From the NCBI GenBank assembly GCA_024710825.1, contig JANJUA010000048.1, positions 1 through 6,147 of the forward strand: DNA of 6,147 nucleotides, written 5' to 3'. Below are positions 1 to 5,248 of the stretch, piece after piece. Under the pieces are notes generated by a model. The model saw only the letters and a program-made list of their open reading frames with translations. It did not search any database and had not been told where the DNA came from. Origin of the DNA: Solirubrobacteraceae bacterium (GTDB lineage: Bacteria; Actinomycetota; Thermoleophilia; Solirubrobacterales; Solirubrobacteraceae). The translations under genes were made by a program, and so were the position numbers. The first letter of the stretch is position 1, and each line of letters begins with the position of its first letter.

Positions 1-924
1 GGCCGTCTTGGACGCGATCGTGCCGACGCTCGCGCTCAGGACGCTCGCGGCGCCCGCGGACGCGGTCCCGGCGGCGGCCGCGCCGGCCGCGGCGCTGGCG
101 CCGCCGGCGGACGCGGTCGTGCCGAGCTGCGCGAGGACGAACTTCTTCAAGAACAGCAGCGGGGCCACCGGCATGATCGCGGCGAGCGCCTTGTTGGTGT
201 CCTTGAGCTGCCGGCGGAAGTCCGCGCACCGCTGGCAGCCCTTCAGGTGGCGGCGGACCGGCGGTGTCATCCGAGCCAGCCCCTCGGCGACCTCGCCGAG
301 CTCCTGACGGACCTCGTCGCAGGTCAGCCTGCGGGCCTCCGACATCTCGGCCAGCGACACGCGCGCCCGCACGAGCAGCGACTTGACCGACGGGATCGTC
401 GTCTCCATCACGTCGGCGATCTGGTCGTAGGAGAGAGCGTCGATCTCGCGCAGCAGCAGCGCGGTGCGCTGGGACTCCGGAAGCTCCTGGACGTCGCCGA
501 CGAGCTGGCGGAACTCCTCGCGCTTGTGGACCTTGTCCGCCGTCGTCTGGCCGTTCTCGGCGAGGTGCACGTCCATCGAGTCGACGCCGATCGCGGTCTG
601 CCGTCGCAGGTGGTTCAGCGAGCGGTTGCGCGCGATCCGGTACAGCCATGGCCGCACGTTGATCGGGCGCTCGTCGGAGACCATCGCGTTGAAGCCCGCG
701 GCGAAGACCTCCTGGAGGACGTCCTCGGCGTCCTCGCGCGAGTTGAGCATGTGTCGGCAGAAGGCCAGCAGCCGGGACTGGTAGCGCCCGACGAGGGCCT
801 CGAACGCGGCCTGGTTGCCGCGGCGCGTGAGGGCGACGAGCCGCTCGTCGGACTGCAGCCGGAGAAGTGGGGTGGGGCCCCGGAGGCCCGAGAGGGCCTG
901 GGGCTTGAAGGCGGAGACTTCCAT
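1..924 (-). CDS. ECF-type sigma-70 factor fused to a zinc-finger (ZAS/zf-HC2-like) domain, C-terminus cut by window edge
   Basis: An open frame of 308 codons runs from ATG (924-922) to the left edge without a stop, so the protein is partial at its C-terminus. Residues about 38-105 form sigma region 2 (AFEALVGRYQSRLLAFC, then EDAEDVLQEVF and WLYRIARN). Residues about 147-195 form region 4 (LPESQRTALLLREIDALSYD, then an HTH with IPSVKSLLVRAR). These bind core RNA polymerase and the -10/-35 elements. Immediately after region 4 comes Cys202, then His226-x3-Cys230-x2-Cys233 in RRHLKGCQRC, the zinc ligand pattern of anti-sigma ZAS/zf-HC2 domains. A short hydrophobic stretch (residues 250-267) and an Ala/Gly/Ser/Thr-rich tail follow. 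Sigma and anti-sigma-like modules therefore lie on one chain, suggesting intramolecular control. No separate anti-sigma gene is visible. There is no clear Shine-Dalgarno before the ATG. The sigma assignment is secure; the role of the tail is inferred. Confidence 0.93.
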   Translation of the reverse strand, partial: MEVSAFKPQALSGLRGPTPLLRLQSDERLVALTRRGNQAAFEALVGRYQSRLLAFCRHMLNSREDAEDVLQEVFAAGFNAMVSDERPINVRPWLYRIARNRSLNHLRRQTAIGVDSMDVHLAENGQTTADKVHKREEFRQLVGDVQELPESQRTALLLREIDALSYDQIADVMETTIPSVKSLLVRARVSLAEMSEARRLTCDEVRQELGEVAEGLARMTPPVRRHLKGCQRCADFRRQLKDTNKALAAIMPVAPLLFLKKFVLAQLGTTASAGGASAAAGAAAAGTASAGAASVLSASVGTIASKTA

Positions 925-930
925 CGACGG

Positions 931-958
931 GGTTCCGTGGAGGGAACACTGCGGGAAC
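931..958. promoter_or_regulatory. GTTCC/GGAAC repeat cluster upstream of the sigma factor gene
   Basis: GTTCC (932-936) and GGAAC (943-947) form a perfect 5-bp inverted repeat with a 6-bp spacer, 8 bp upstream of the sigma start codon. A second GGGAAC (953-958) repeats the first (942-947) at an 11-bp period, about one helical turn. GGAAC is also the classical -35 word of many ECF promoters. Read leftward toward the sigma gene, however, the only GGAAC lies 8-12 bp from the ATG, too close for a normal promoter. The role is unknown; an operator or a leader hairpin are both possible. Confidence 0.25.
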
Positions 959-961
959 GGT

Positions 962-967
962 TAGGTT
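962..967 (+). promoter_or_regulatory. Possible -10 element for the tRNA-Leu gene
   Basis: TAGGTT fits the TANNNT core of a -10 hexamer and would start transcription about 12 nt before the mature tRNA. No convincing -35 hexamer lies 16-18 bp upstream. This is a weak call, based on position and one short match. Confidence 0.25.
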
Positions 968-985
968 GCGGTGGAAGTTGCGCTC

Positions 986-1070
986 GCCCGGGTGGCGGAA
1001 TTGGTCAGACGCGGCCGGTTTAAGCCCGGCTGTCCGTGAGGGCATGTGGGTTCGAGTCCCACCCCGGGTA
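986..1070 (+). tRNA. tRNA-Leu(UAA)
   Basis: A complete class II cloverleaf of 85 nt can be folded by hand. The acceptor stem is GCCCGGG (986-992) with CCCGGGT (1063-1069), including a G1-U72 wobble also found in E. coli tRNA-Leu(UAA). The D stem is GCG/CGC (995-997, 1010-1012). The anticodon stem is GCCGG/CCGGC (1014-1018, 1026-1030), closing the 7-nt loop TTTAAGC, so the anticodon is UAA (1021-1023). The long variable arm is TGTCC-gtga-GGGCA (1031-1044). The T arm is GTGGG-TTCGAGT-CCCAC (1046-1062). The discriminator base is A1070, as leucine tRNAs require. CCA is not encoded. It decodes the codon UUA (and by wobble UUG), as BldA does in Streptomyces. Confidence 0.97.
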
Positions 1071-1084
1071 TCCGTCGAGATAGG

Positions 1085-1711
1085 GTGCCGCCCCTGCCTG
1101 GAATCGAGCTATCCGGCCGCCGCCGGCGGCTCTCTCCCGACGAGCGCCGCCGGGAGATCGTGGCGGCGGCGACCGACGTCTTCGCGGCGCGCCCGTACGA
1201 GGAGGTCTCGCTGCGCGAGATCGCGCGGGCGGCGCACAGCAGCCGCGCGCTCGTGACCCACTACTTCGGCGACAAGCGCCGGCTGTTCCTCGCGGTCGTC
1301 GAGCGGTTCGCCGAGGAAGCGGCGGCGACCGTGATCGCCGATCCGTCGCTGCCGCCGGAGCGGCTCATGGCGGCGAACCTCGACGCGGTGATGGACTTCC
1401 TCGCGCGCCACCGCAACACCGTCGGAGCGCTGGTGGGCGCCGGCCCTTTCGGGCACGACCCGGCGCTCGCGTCGGCGCTCGACGGTCTGCGCGACGCCAT
1501 CGTCGAGCGGATGCTCGGCAACCGCTTCGGCGACGGCGAGCCGCCGCCCGCGGCGCGCTTCGCGTTGCGCGCCTACACCGGCTTCTGCGCCGTCGCGCTC
1601 AGCGACTGGCTGCGCGGCGACGTGACGCGCGAGCAGGCGCATCGCCTGATGCTCTCGACGCTGAGGTCGGTGGTCGCCGAGCTGACGGCCGAGGCGCGGC
1701 GGCCTCGCTGA
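1085..1711 (+). CDS. TetR-family transcriptional regulator
   Basis: A 208-residue protein from GTG at 1085, a normal length for the family. Residues about 20-67 are the TetR DNA-binding domain: a first helix RRREIVAAATDVFAARPYEE, then the helix-turn-helix VSLREIARAAHSS and the signature THYFGDKRRLF. The remaining helical part is the ligand-binding and dimerisation domain, which is too variable to name an inducer. An earlier in-frame GTG at 1046 lies inside the T arm of the tRNA gene, so 1085 is preferred; GAGATAGG directly before it is at best a weak ribosome-binding site. The gene begins only 14 bp after the tRNA, with no obvious promoter between, so it may be transcribed together with the tRNA. 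The target is unknown; the palindrome before ilvG at 3512-3529 is one candidate. Confidence 0.9.
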   Translation: MPPLPGIELSGRRRRLSPDERRREIVAAATDVFAARPYEEVSLREIARAAHSSRALVTHYFGDKRRLFLAVVERFAEEAAATVIADPSLPPERLMAANLDAVMDFLARHRNTVGALVGAGPFGHDPALASALDGLRDAIVERMLGNRFGDGEPPPAARFALRAYTGFCAVALSDWLRGDVTREQAHRLMLSTLRSVVAELTAEARRPR

Positions 1712-1735
1712 AGAAACCCCACAGGGGTATACACT
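1708..1735 (+). promoter_or_regulatory. csoR promoter with embedded CsoR-type operator
   Basis: ACCCC-aca-GGGGT (1716-1728) is a perfect inverted repeat of the C-tract/G-tract kind bound by CsoR proteins. It sits between CTGAAG (1708-1713, a weak -35) and TACACT (1730-1735, a TANNNT -10), with a 16-bp spacer. The -10 ends 6 nt before the ATG, so transcription would start at or next to the start codon (leaderless). A bound repressor would cover the promoter, which suggests copper-relieved autorepression. Operator function is inferred from family knowledge and position. Confidence 0.65.
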
Positions 1736-1741
1736 GAGGGC

Positions 1742-2038
1742 ATGGCCTCCACCCAAGCCGCCGAGCGCGGCTACTCCGCGACGAAGGACCAGCTCCTCAA
1801 GCGCCTCAACCGGATCGAGGGGCAGGTGCGCGGGGTCGGCCGCATGGTGGAGGAGGACCGCTACTGCATCGACGTCCTGACCCAGATCAGCGCCGTCCAG
1901 GCGGCGCTCGACAAGGTCGCTCTCGGGCTCCTCGACGACCACGCCGCCCATTGCGTCCTCGGCGCGGGCGAAGAGGATCGCGACGCGAAGACGCAGGAGC
2001 TCATGGCCGCGGTCGGACGACTGATGCGCCGCGGCTGA
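1742..2038 (+). CDS. csoR: CsoR-family copper(I)-sensing transcriptional repressor
   Basis: A 98-residue all-helical protein of the CsoR/RcnR family. The helix-1 signature KRLNRIEGQVRGVGRMVEED (residues 20-39) is diagnostic. The metal ligands Cys42, His67 and Cys71 have the spacing (25, then 4) of Cys36-His61-Cys65 in M. tuberculosis CsoR. Tyr41 precedes the first Cys, as Tyr35 does there, and Glu86 lies near the position of the second-shell Glu81. This pattern marks Cu(I) sensors rather than Ni/Co RcnR, formaldehyde FrmR or persulfide CstR types. The apo form binds DNA and Cu(I) releases it. GAGGG lies only 1 nt before the ATG, too close for normal Shine-Dalgarno use, which fits leaderless expression. 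No CopA, CopZ or other copper gene is in the window; the next gene, 5 bp on, is the pentapeptide protein. Confidence 0.93.
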   Translation: MASTQAAERGYSATKDQLLKRLNRIEGQVRGVGRMVEEDRYCIDVLTQISAVQAALDKVALGLLDDHAAHCVLGAGEEDRDAKTQELMAAVGRLMRRG

Positions 2039-2043
2039 TCGGC

Positions 2044-2682
2044 GTGCCGTCGCGCCCCCGGATTCCCGTCGCTCTCGCGGACGCCCCGCTCGAGCCGGCG
2101 GAGCTCGAGGACGGCCGCGTCGAGGAGCGTCGGCTCGCCGAGGTCGACCTGCGCGAAGCGTCGCTGCGCGGCGTCGACTTCCGCGAGGTCGTGATCGAGC
2201 GCGGCGATCTCGCGGGCGCTGAGCTGGACGGCGGCGGCTTCGTCGACGCGGCCTTCGTCGGCGCGAACCTCGCCAACGTCCGGGCTCGAGGCGCCACCCT
2301 CATGCGGGTCGAGCTGCGCGGCTGCCGGATGACCGGCCTTCAGTGGGCCGAGGGGCTGTGGCGAAGCGTGCTCGTCACCGACTGCCGCGCCGACCTCGTC
2401 GCGCTGCGCCACGCGAAGCTCGAGGACGTCGTCTTCCGCGACTGCCTGCTGACCGAGCTCGACCTGGTGGAGGCGCGCCTGAGGAGCGTGACCTTCGAAC
2501 GCTGCTCGCTCGTGCGCGGCGACGTGCGCGGGGCGCGCTTCCAGGACGTCGAGCTGCGCGGATGCGAGCTCCATGACCTGCGCGGCGCCGACCGGCTGCG
2601 CGGCGTCCGGATGCCGTGGCCGGACATCGTGCAGGCGGCCGGGCTGTTCGCCGGGGCGGTCGGCGTGAGCGTCTGCGAGTAG
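2044..2682 (+). CDS. Pentapeptide-repeat protein (about 30 uninterrupted repeats)
   Basis: A 212-residue protein from GTG at 2044, 5 bp after the csoR stop, so probably co-transcribed and translationally coupled. A TTG at 1951 would overlap csoR by 88 bp and is not favoured. From residue 31 to 180 a large or hydrophobic residue (L, F, I, V, M or W) falls at nearly every fifth position, and the residue two before it is usually A, C, V or G. Examples are VDLREASLRGVDF and RDCLLTELDLVEARL. This is the (A/C)(D/N)LXX pentapeptide repeat, which folds as a right-handed quadrilateral beta-helix of roughly 7-8 coils. A non-repeat N-terminus (1-30) and a C-terminal cap, including MPWPDIVQAAGLFAGAVG, flank it. 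No signal peptide or membrane segment is seen. Size and repeat number resemble the gyrase-binding DNA mimics MfpA and Qnr, but that function is only a hypothesis. Confidence 0.88.
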   Translation: MPSRPRIPVALADAPLEPAELEDGRVEERRLAEVDLREASLRGVDFREVVIERGDLAGAELDGGGFVDAAFVGANLANVRARGATLMRVELRGCRMTGLQWAEGLWRSVLVTDCRADLVALRHAKLEDVVFRDCLLTELDLVEARLRSVTFERCSLVRGDVRGARFQDVELRGCELHDLRGADRLRGVRMPWPDIVQAAGLFAGAVGVSVCE

Positions 2683-2707
2683 GGCGCCCGTCCGGCTCGG
2701 CGGCGCT
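2683..2707. terminator. Possible hairpin between converging genes
   Basis: Only 23 bp separate the stop codons of the pentapeptide and HxlR genes. GCGCC (2684-2688) pairs with GGCGC (2702-2706), and CCG/CGG (2692-2694, 2698-2700) can pair inside. There is no U-tract on either strand. It may act as a compact bidirectional terminator, but in such GC-rich DNA a short stem like this can arise by chance. Confidence 0.3.
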
Positions 2708-3380
2708 AGGCGGCGCGGACGGTCGAGTGGTTGTTGGTCACCGGGGAGCGCAGCGCGTCGAGCACGACCGCGGCGAGCTGGGCGTCGCCTTCGACCTCGA
2801 GCGCCGTGGGGTCGCCGTCGGGCGAGAGCGCGGTGACCCAGGCGGCCTCGCTGCCCGCGAGCGTCGCCGTGGCATCCTCGCCGCCGTCCACCACCAGCTC
2901 CGCGGTGCCGCCGCTCAGCCGCAGCACGTGGGTGCGGTCATCGACGCGCAGCGCCACCGTTCCCTCGGCGCCGGTCGCGGCGAGCAGCTCGGGAGTCGCC
3001 CGGAAGATGGCGCCGATGTCGATCGCCTCGCCCTCCCGCGGCGGCGTCCAGGCCCAGGCGTAGCCCCAGCGAGACAGCTCCGCGATCACCGGTGCGAGGG
3101 CGCGTGAGCGCTCGGTGAGCTGGTAGGTCACCCGCGGCGGCACCTCTCGGTATCGCTGGCGAATGAGCAGCCCGTCGGCGACCATGCGGTTCAGCCGCGA
3201 GCGAAGCTGCTCGGTCGAGATGCCCGGCAGCACCCGCTGGAGCTCGACGAACCGGCGAGGGCCGATGACGAGGTCGCGGACGATCAGCAGCGTCCACTTG
3301 TCGCCGACGAGATCCAACGTGCGTGCATCCGGAGCCCACTGGGCGTACGGGTGCCGCTTGGGTGGTGGAACGGCTGGTAT
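2706..3380 (-). CDS. HxlR-family winged-helix regulator with C-terminal SCP2-like domain; probable AUA start
   Basis: From ATA at 3380 the protein is 224 residues. Residues about 20-112 are the HxlR winged helix: TLDLVGDKWTLLIVRDL, GPRRFVELQRVLPGIS, the recognition region STEQLRSRLNRMVADGLL, and a wing with VTYQLTERSRAL. Residues about 125-215 (IFRATPELLAATGAEGTVAL, then LRLSGGTAELV and a late LEVEGDAQLAAVVLDAL) resemble the SCP2 fold, which often binds lipids or acyl-CoA. There are no cysteines, so thiol sensing of the HypR kind is unlikely. A TTG at 3317 would remove the first 21 residues, including the usual N-terminal helix. Between the upstream in-frame stop and that TTG there is no ATG, GTG, TTG or CTG, but ATA at 3380 has a perfect AGGAGG 6 nt upstream. 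The gene is divergent from ilvG and probably controls it, itself, or both. Confidence 0.87.
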   Translation of the reverse strand: MPAVPPPKRHPYAQWAPDARTLDLVGDKWTLLIVRDLVIGPRRFVELQRVLPGISTEQLRSRLNRMVADGLLIRQRYREVPPRVTYQLTERSRALAPVIAELSRWGYAWAWTPPREGEAIDIGAIFRATPELLAATGAEGTVALRVDDRTHVLRLSGGTAELVVDGGEDATATLAGSEAAWVTALSPDGDPTALEVEGDAQLAAVVLDALRSPVTNNHSTVRAA

Positions 3381-3386
3381 GTCGTG

Positions 3387-3392
3387 CCTCCT
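3387..3392 (-). promoter_or_regulatory. Consensus Shine-Dalgarno that decides the HxlR start
   Basis: On the minus strand AGGAGG lies exactly 6 nt before an ATA codon in the HxlR frame (3380-3378). The spacing is ideal and no canonical start codon lies in frame nearby. It is the best ribosome-binding site in the window and the main reason to place the start at ATA. Confidence 0.7.
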
Positions 3393-3430
3393 GCCTCGGG
3401 CTCGCTGGACCGCAGCGCAAGCCTACCTCC

Positions 3431-3439
3431 TGACGTCAA
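3431..3439 (-). promoter_or_regulatory. Possible HxlR promoter -35 overlapping the palindrome TGACGTCA
   Basis: On the minus strand TTGACG (3439-3434) matches five of six bases of the -35 consensus and overlaps the perfect 8-bp palindrome TGACGTCA (3431-3438). The -10 is uncertain: the expected place (about 3416-3411) is GC-rich, while TAGGCT (3425-3420) fits TANNNT but is too close to this -35. The palindrome could be an autoregulatory operator; this is inference. Confidence 0.35.
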
Positions 3440-3511
3440 GCGCGATTGGGCGACAGTCTCCCCATGTCGAACGCGCGCGCCGGCGCGTCGATCGCGCGCG
3501 GTGGGGTCGCG

Positions 3512-3535
3512 CTGAACGTGGTCGTTCAGTAAGCT
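3512..3535 (+). promoter_or_regulatory. ilvG promoter: 18-bp palindromic operator abutting a -10 element
   Basis: CTGAACG-tggt-CGTTCAG (3512-3529) is a perfect 7-bp inverted repeat with a 4-bp spacer, the form and size of TetR- or HxlR-type operators. Directly next to it TAAGCT (3530-3535) fits the -10 pattern TANNNT and ends 6 nt before the ilvG ATG, so the transcript is probably leaderless. No good -35 is visible, as the palindrome fills most of the -35/-10 spacer. A protein bound here would block or, less likely, assist polymerase. The divergent HxlR regulator is the first candidate, the TetR at 1085 the second. Confidence 0.65.
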
Positions 3536-3541
3536 GTGCCG

Positions 3542-5182
3542 ATGGCCGCAGAGACCCAGCAGGAGACCAGGCTGCACGGCGGACGCCTCGTGGCCAAGCG
3601 CCTCAAGGCGCACGGCGTGACGAAGCTGTTCACGCTCTCGGGAGGACACCTCTTCTCGATCTACGACGGCTGCCGCGAGGAAGGCATAGGACTCGTCGAC
3701 GTCCGCCACGAGCAGGCGGCCGCGTTCGCGGCCGAGGGCTGGGCGAAGGTCACGCGCGAGCCGGGCGTCGCCGCCGTCACCGCCGGCCCCGGCGTGACCA
3801 ACGCGATGAGCGCGTTGGGGTCGGCGCAGCAGAACGGCTCGCCGGTCGTCGTCCTCGGCGGTCGAGCGCCGGCGATGCGCTGGGGGCAGGGCTCGCTGCA
3901 GGAGATCGACCACGTGCCGTTCGTCGCGCCGCTGACCAAGTCGGCCCGCACCCCCACGTCGACCGCGGAGATCCCGTGGCTCGTCGACGAGGCGATCGTC
4001 ACGGCGGCCAGCGCGCCGACCGGCCCCACGTTCGTGGACTTCCCGATGGACCTCGTGTTCATGGAGCTCGACGCCGAGCCGCCGTCGGAGGCGCGGATCC
4101 CCGACCCGCGCGACACGCCTGCCGCCGAGGGCGTCGAGCGCGCCGTCGAGCTGCTGCGCCACGCGGAGCGGCCGGTCGTCATGGCCGGCACCGGGCTGTA
4201 CTGGGCGCGTGCCGAGCACGCGCTGCGCGCGCTCGTCGAGGAGCTGAGGATCCCGGTCTTCGTCAACGGGCAGGCGCGCGGCTGCATCCCGGCCGACCAC
4301 GAGCTGGCCTTCTCCCGCGCGCGAGGCACCGGGCTGAAGGGCGCCGACGTGGCGCTCGTCGTGGGCGTGCCCATGGACTTCCGGCTGGGCTTCGGCGGCG
4401 CGTTCGGCGAGGAGACGAAGATCGTCGTCGTCGACGGCGCGCAGCCGGCCCGCACCCCGGCGCGCACGCCGGACGTCGAGCTCTTCGGCGGCGTGGCGGC
4501 GACGCTCGACGCCCTGCGCACGGCCGGTGGGCGCGGCGGCGAGTCGTGGGTCGAGACGCTGCGCGCCGAGGAGATCGAGAAGCGCGCGGCCGAGGAGGCC
4601 GACCGGGCCGACGACCGTTCGCCCCTGCACCCGATGCGCCTCTACCGGGAGCTGGGCGAGATGCTCGACCGCGATGCGATCGTGATCGGCGACGGCGGTG
4701 ACTTCGTCTCCTACGCCGGCCGCGTGATCGACTCCTACGAGCCGGGCTGCTGGCTGGACCCGGGCCCGTTCGGCTGCCTCGGCGCCGGGCCGGGCTATGC
4801 GTTGGCGGCAAAGCTCGCGCGACCCGACCGCCAGGTGGTCCTGCTGCTCGGCGACGGCGCCTTCGGCTTCTCCGCGATGGAGTTCGACACGCTCGCCCGC
4901 CACGGCGTGAACGTCGTGGGCGTGATGGGCAACAACGGCATCTGGGCGCTCGAGAAGCACCCGATGGAGTTCCTCTACGGCTACTCGGTCGTGGCGGACC
5001 TGCGGCCCGAGACGCCCTACCACGACATCGTGCGGGCGCTCGGCGGCCATGGGGAGCTCGTGCGCGAGCCCTCCGATCTCAAGCCGGCGCTCGCGAGAGC
5101 GTTCGAGGCCGGCCGGCCCGCGCTCGTCAACGTGCTGACCGACCCGCAGGTGGTGTATCCGCGAAAGGCGAACCTCGCGTAG
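3542..5182 (+). CDS. ilvG: IlvG-type thiamine-diphosphate enzyme (annotated acetolactate synthase; similar to Rv1820)
   Basis: A 546-residue ThDP- and probably FAD-dependent enzyme. The start is ATG 3542 rather than GTG 3536, because the -10 TAAGCT would place the RNA start at about 3542. The N-terminal Pyr domain (residues about 10-170) carries the catalytic Glu57 in [16 protein letters not shown] and [19 protein letters not shown]. The central domain (about 190-325) has MDFRLGFGG at 278-286. The C-terminal PP domain (about 375-530) has the ThDP/Mg motif from GDG (437-439) to NN (464-465). As I remember it, M. tuberculosis IlvG (Rv1820) matches along the whole length, with shared [18 protein letters not shown] and the ending YPR-x-NLA. 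True AHAS enzymes have a QW motif after NN; here the text is [11 protein letters not shown], closer to 2-hydroxyacyl-CoA lyase and oxalyl-CoA decarboxylase. No ilvN or ilvC is nearby. Acetolactate synthesis is therefore uncertain; ThDP-dependent C-C bond chemistry is secure. Confidence 0.93.
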   Translation: MAAETQQETRLHGGRLVAKRLKAHGVTKLFTLSGGHLFSIYDGCREEGIGLVDVRHEQAAAFAAEGWAKVTREPGVAAVTAGPGVTNAMSALGSAQQNGSPVVVLGGRAPAMRWGQGSLQEIDHVPFVAPLTKSARTPTSTAEIPWLVDEAIVTAASAPTGPTFVDFPMDLVFMELDAEPPSEARIPDPRDTPAAEGVERAVELLRHAERPVVMAGTGLYWARAEHALRALVEELRIPVFVNGQARGCIPADHELAFSRARGTGLKGADVALVVGVPMDFRLGFGGAFGEETKIVVVDGAQPARTPARTPDVELFGGVAATLDALRTAGGRGGESWVETLRAEEIEKRAAEEADRADDRSPLHPMRLYRELGEMLDRDAIVIGDGGDFVSYAGRVIDSYEPGCWLDPGPFGCLGAGPGYALAAKLARPDRQVVLLLGDGAFGFSAMEFDTLARHGVNVVGVMGNNGIWALEKHPMEFLYGYSVVADLRPETPYHDIVRALGGHGELVREPSDLKPALARAFEAGRPALVNVLTDPQVVYPRKANLA

Positions 5183-5192
5183 CTCCGCGGCA

Positions 5193-5209
5193 GGTGAGGT
5201 GACCTCACC
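5193..5209. promoter_or_regulatory. 17-bp perfect palindrome just after ilvG
   Basis: GGTGAGGT-G-ACCTCACC begins 11 bp after the ilvG stop. As RNA it can also fold as a 7-bp stem (GGTGAGG/CCTCACC) with a 3-nt loop, but no U-tract follows, so it would be a poor intrinsic terminator. Its symmetry suits a dimeric regulator, and it lies about 28 bp upstream of a possible -10 (TACGAT, 5237-5242). The half-site AGGTGAGG recalls DtxR/IdeR iron boxes, but the palindrome centre is in a different phase, so I do not call it one. Confidence 0.45.
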
Positions 5210-5236
5210 AGTTCTGGGTGAAAACGTGGACGTTCG

Positions 5237-5242
5237 TACGAT
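5237..5242 (+). promoter_or_regulatory. Possible -10 element in the ilvG-ppx gap
   Basis: TACGAT differs from TATAAT at two positions and lies in the most AT-rich stretch of the gap (5219-5275). It overlaps the palindrome TCGTACGA (5234-5241). No clear -35 lies 16-18 bp upstream. If active it would make an RNA starting near 5249, reading into the structured region. Confidence 0.3.
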
Positions 5243-5248
5243 TGTGGG

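Noticed and set aside
247..1023. A 258-codon open frame antisense to the sigma factor, running into the tRNA
   Set aside because: Antisense shadow: it ends inside the tRNA-Leu gene and its translation has no domain.
1046..1084. GTG at 1046 as the TetR start
   Set aside because: It lies inside the T arm of tRNA-Leu and the extra residues are tRNA sequence read as protein; GTG 1085 leaves a complete TetR domain.
1109..1951. Long minus-strand open frames opposite TetR and csoR (also 1861-2574)
   Set aside because: Low-complexity Arg/Ala/Val translations antisense to two well-identified regulators.
3163..4701. A 512-codon open frame on the plus strand across the HxlR gene and ilvG
   Set aside because: Out-of-frame shadow of ilvG, dominated by Arg and Ala runs with no recognisable family.
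5193..5211. DtxR/IdeR-type iron box
   Set aside because: The half-site AGGTGAGG resembles the motif, but the dyad centre is shifted relative to the 19-bp consensus.
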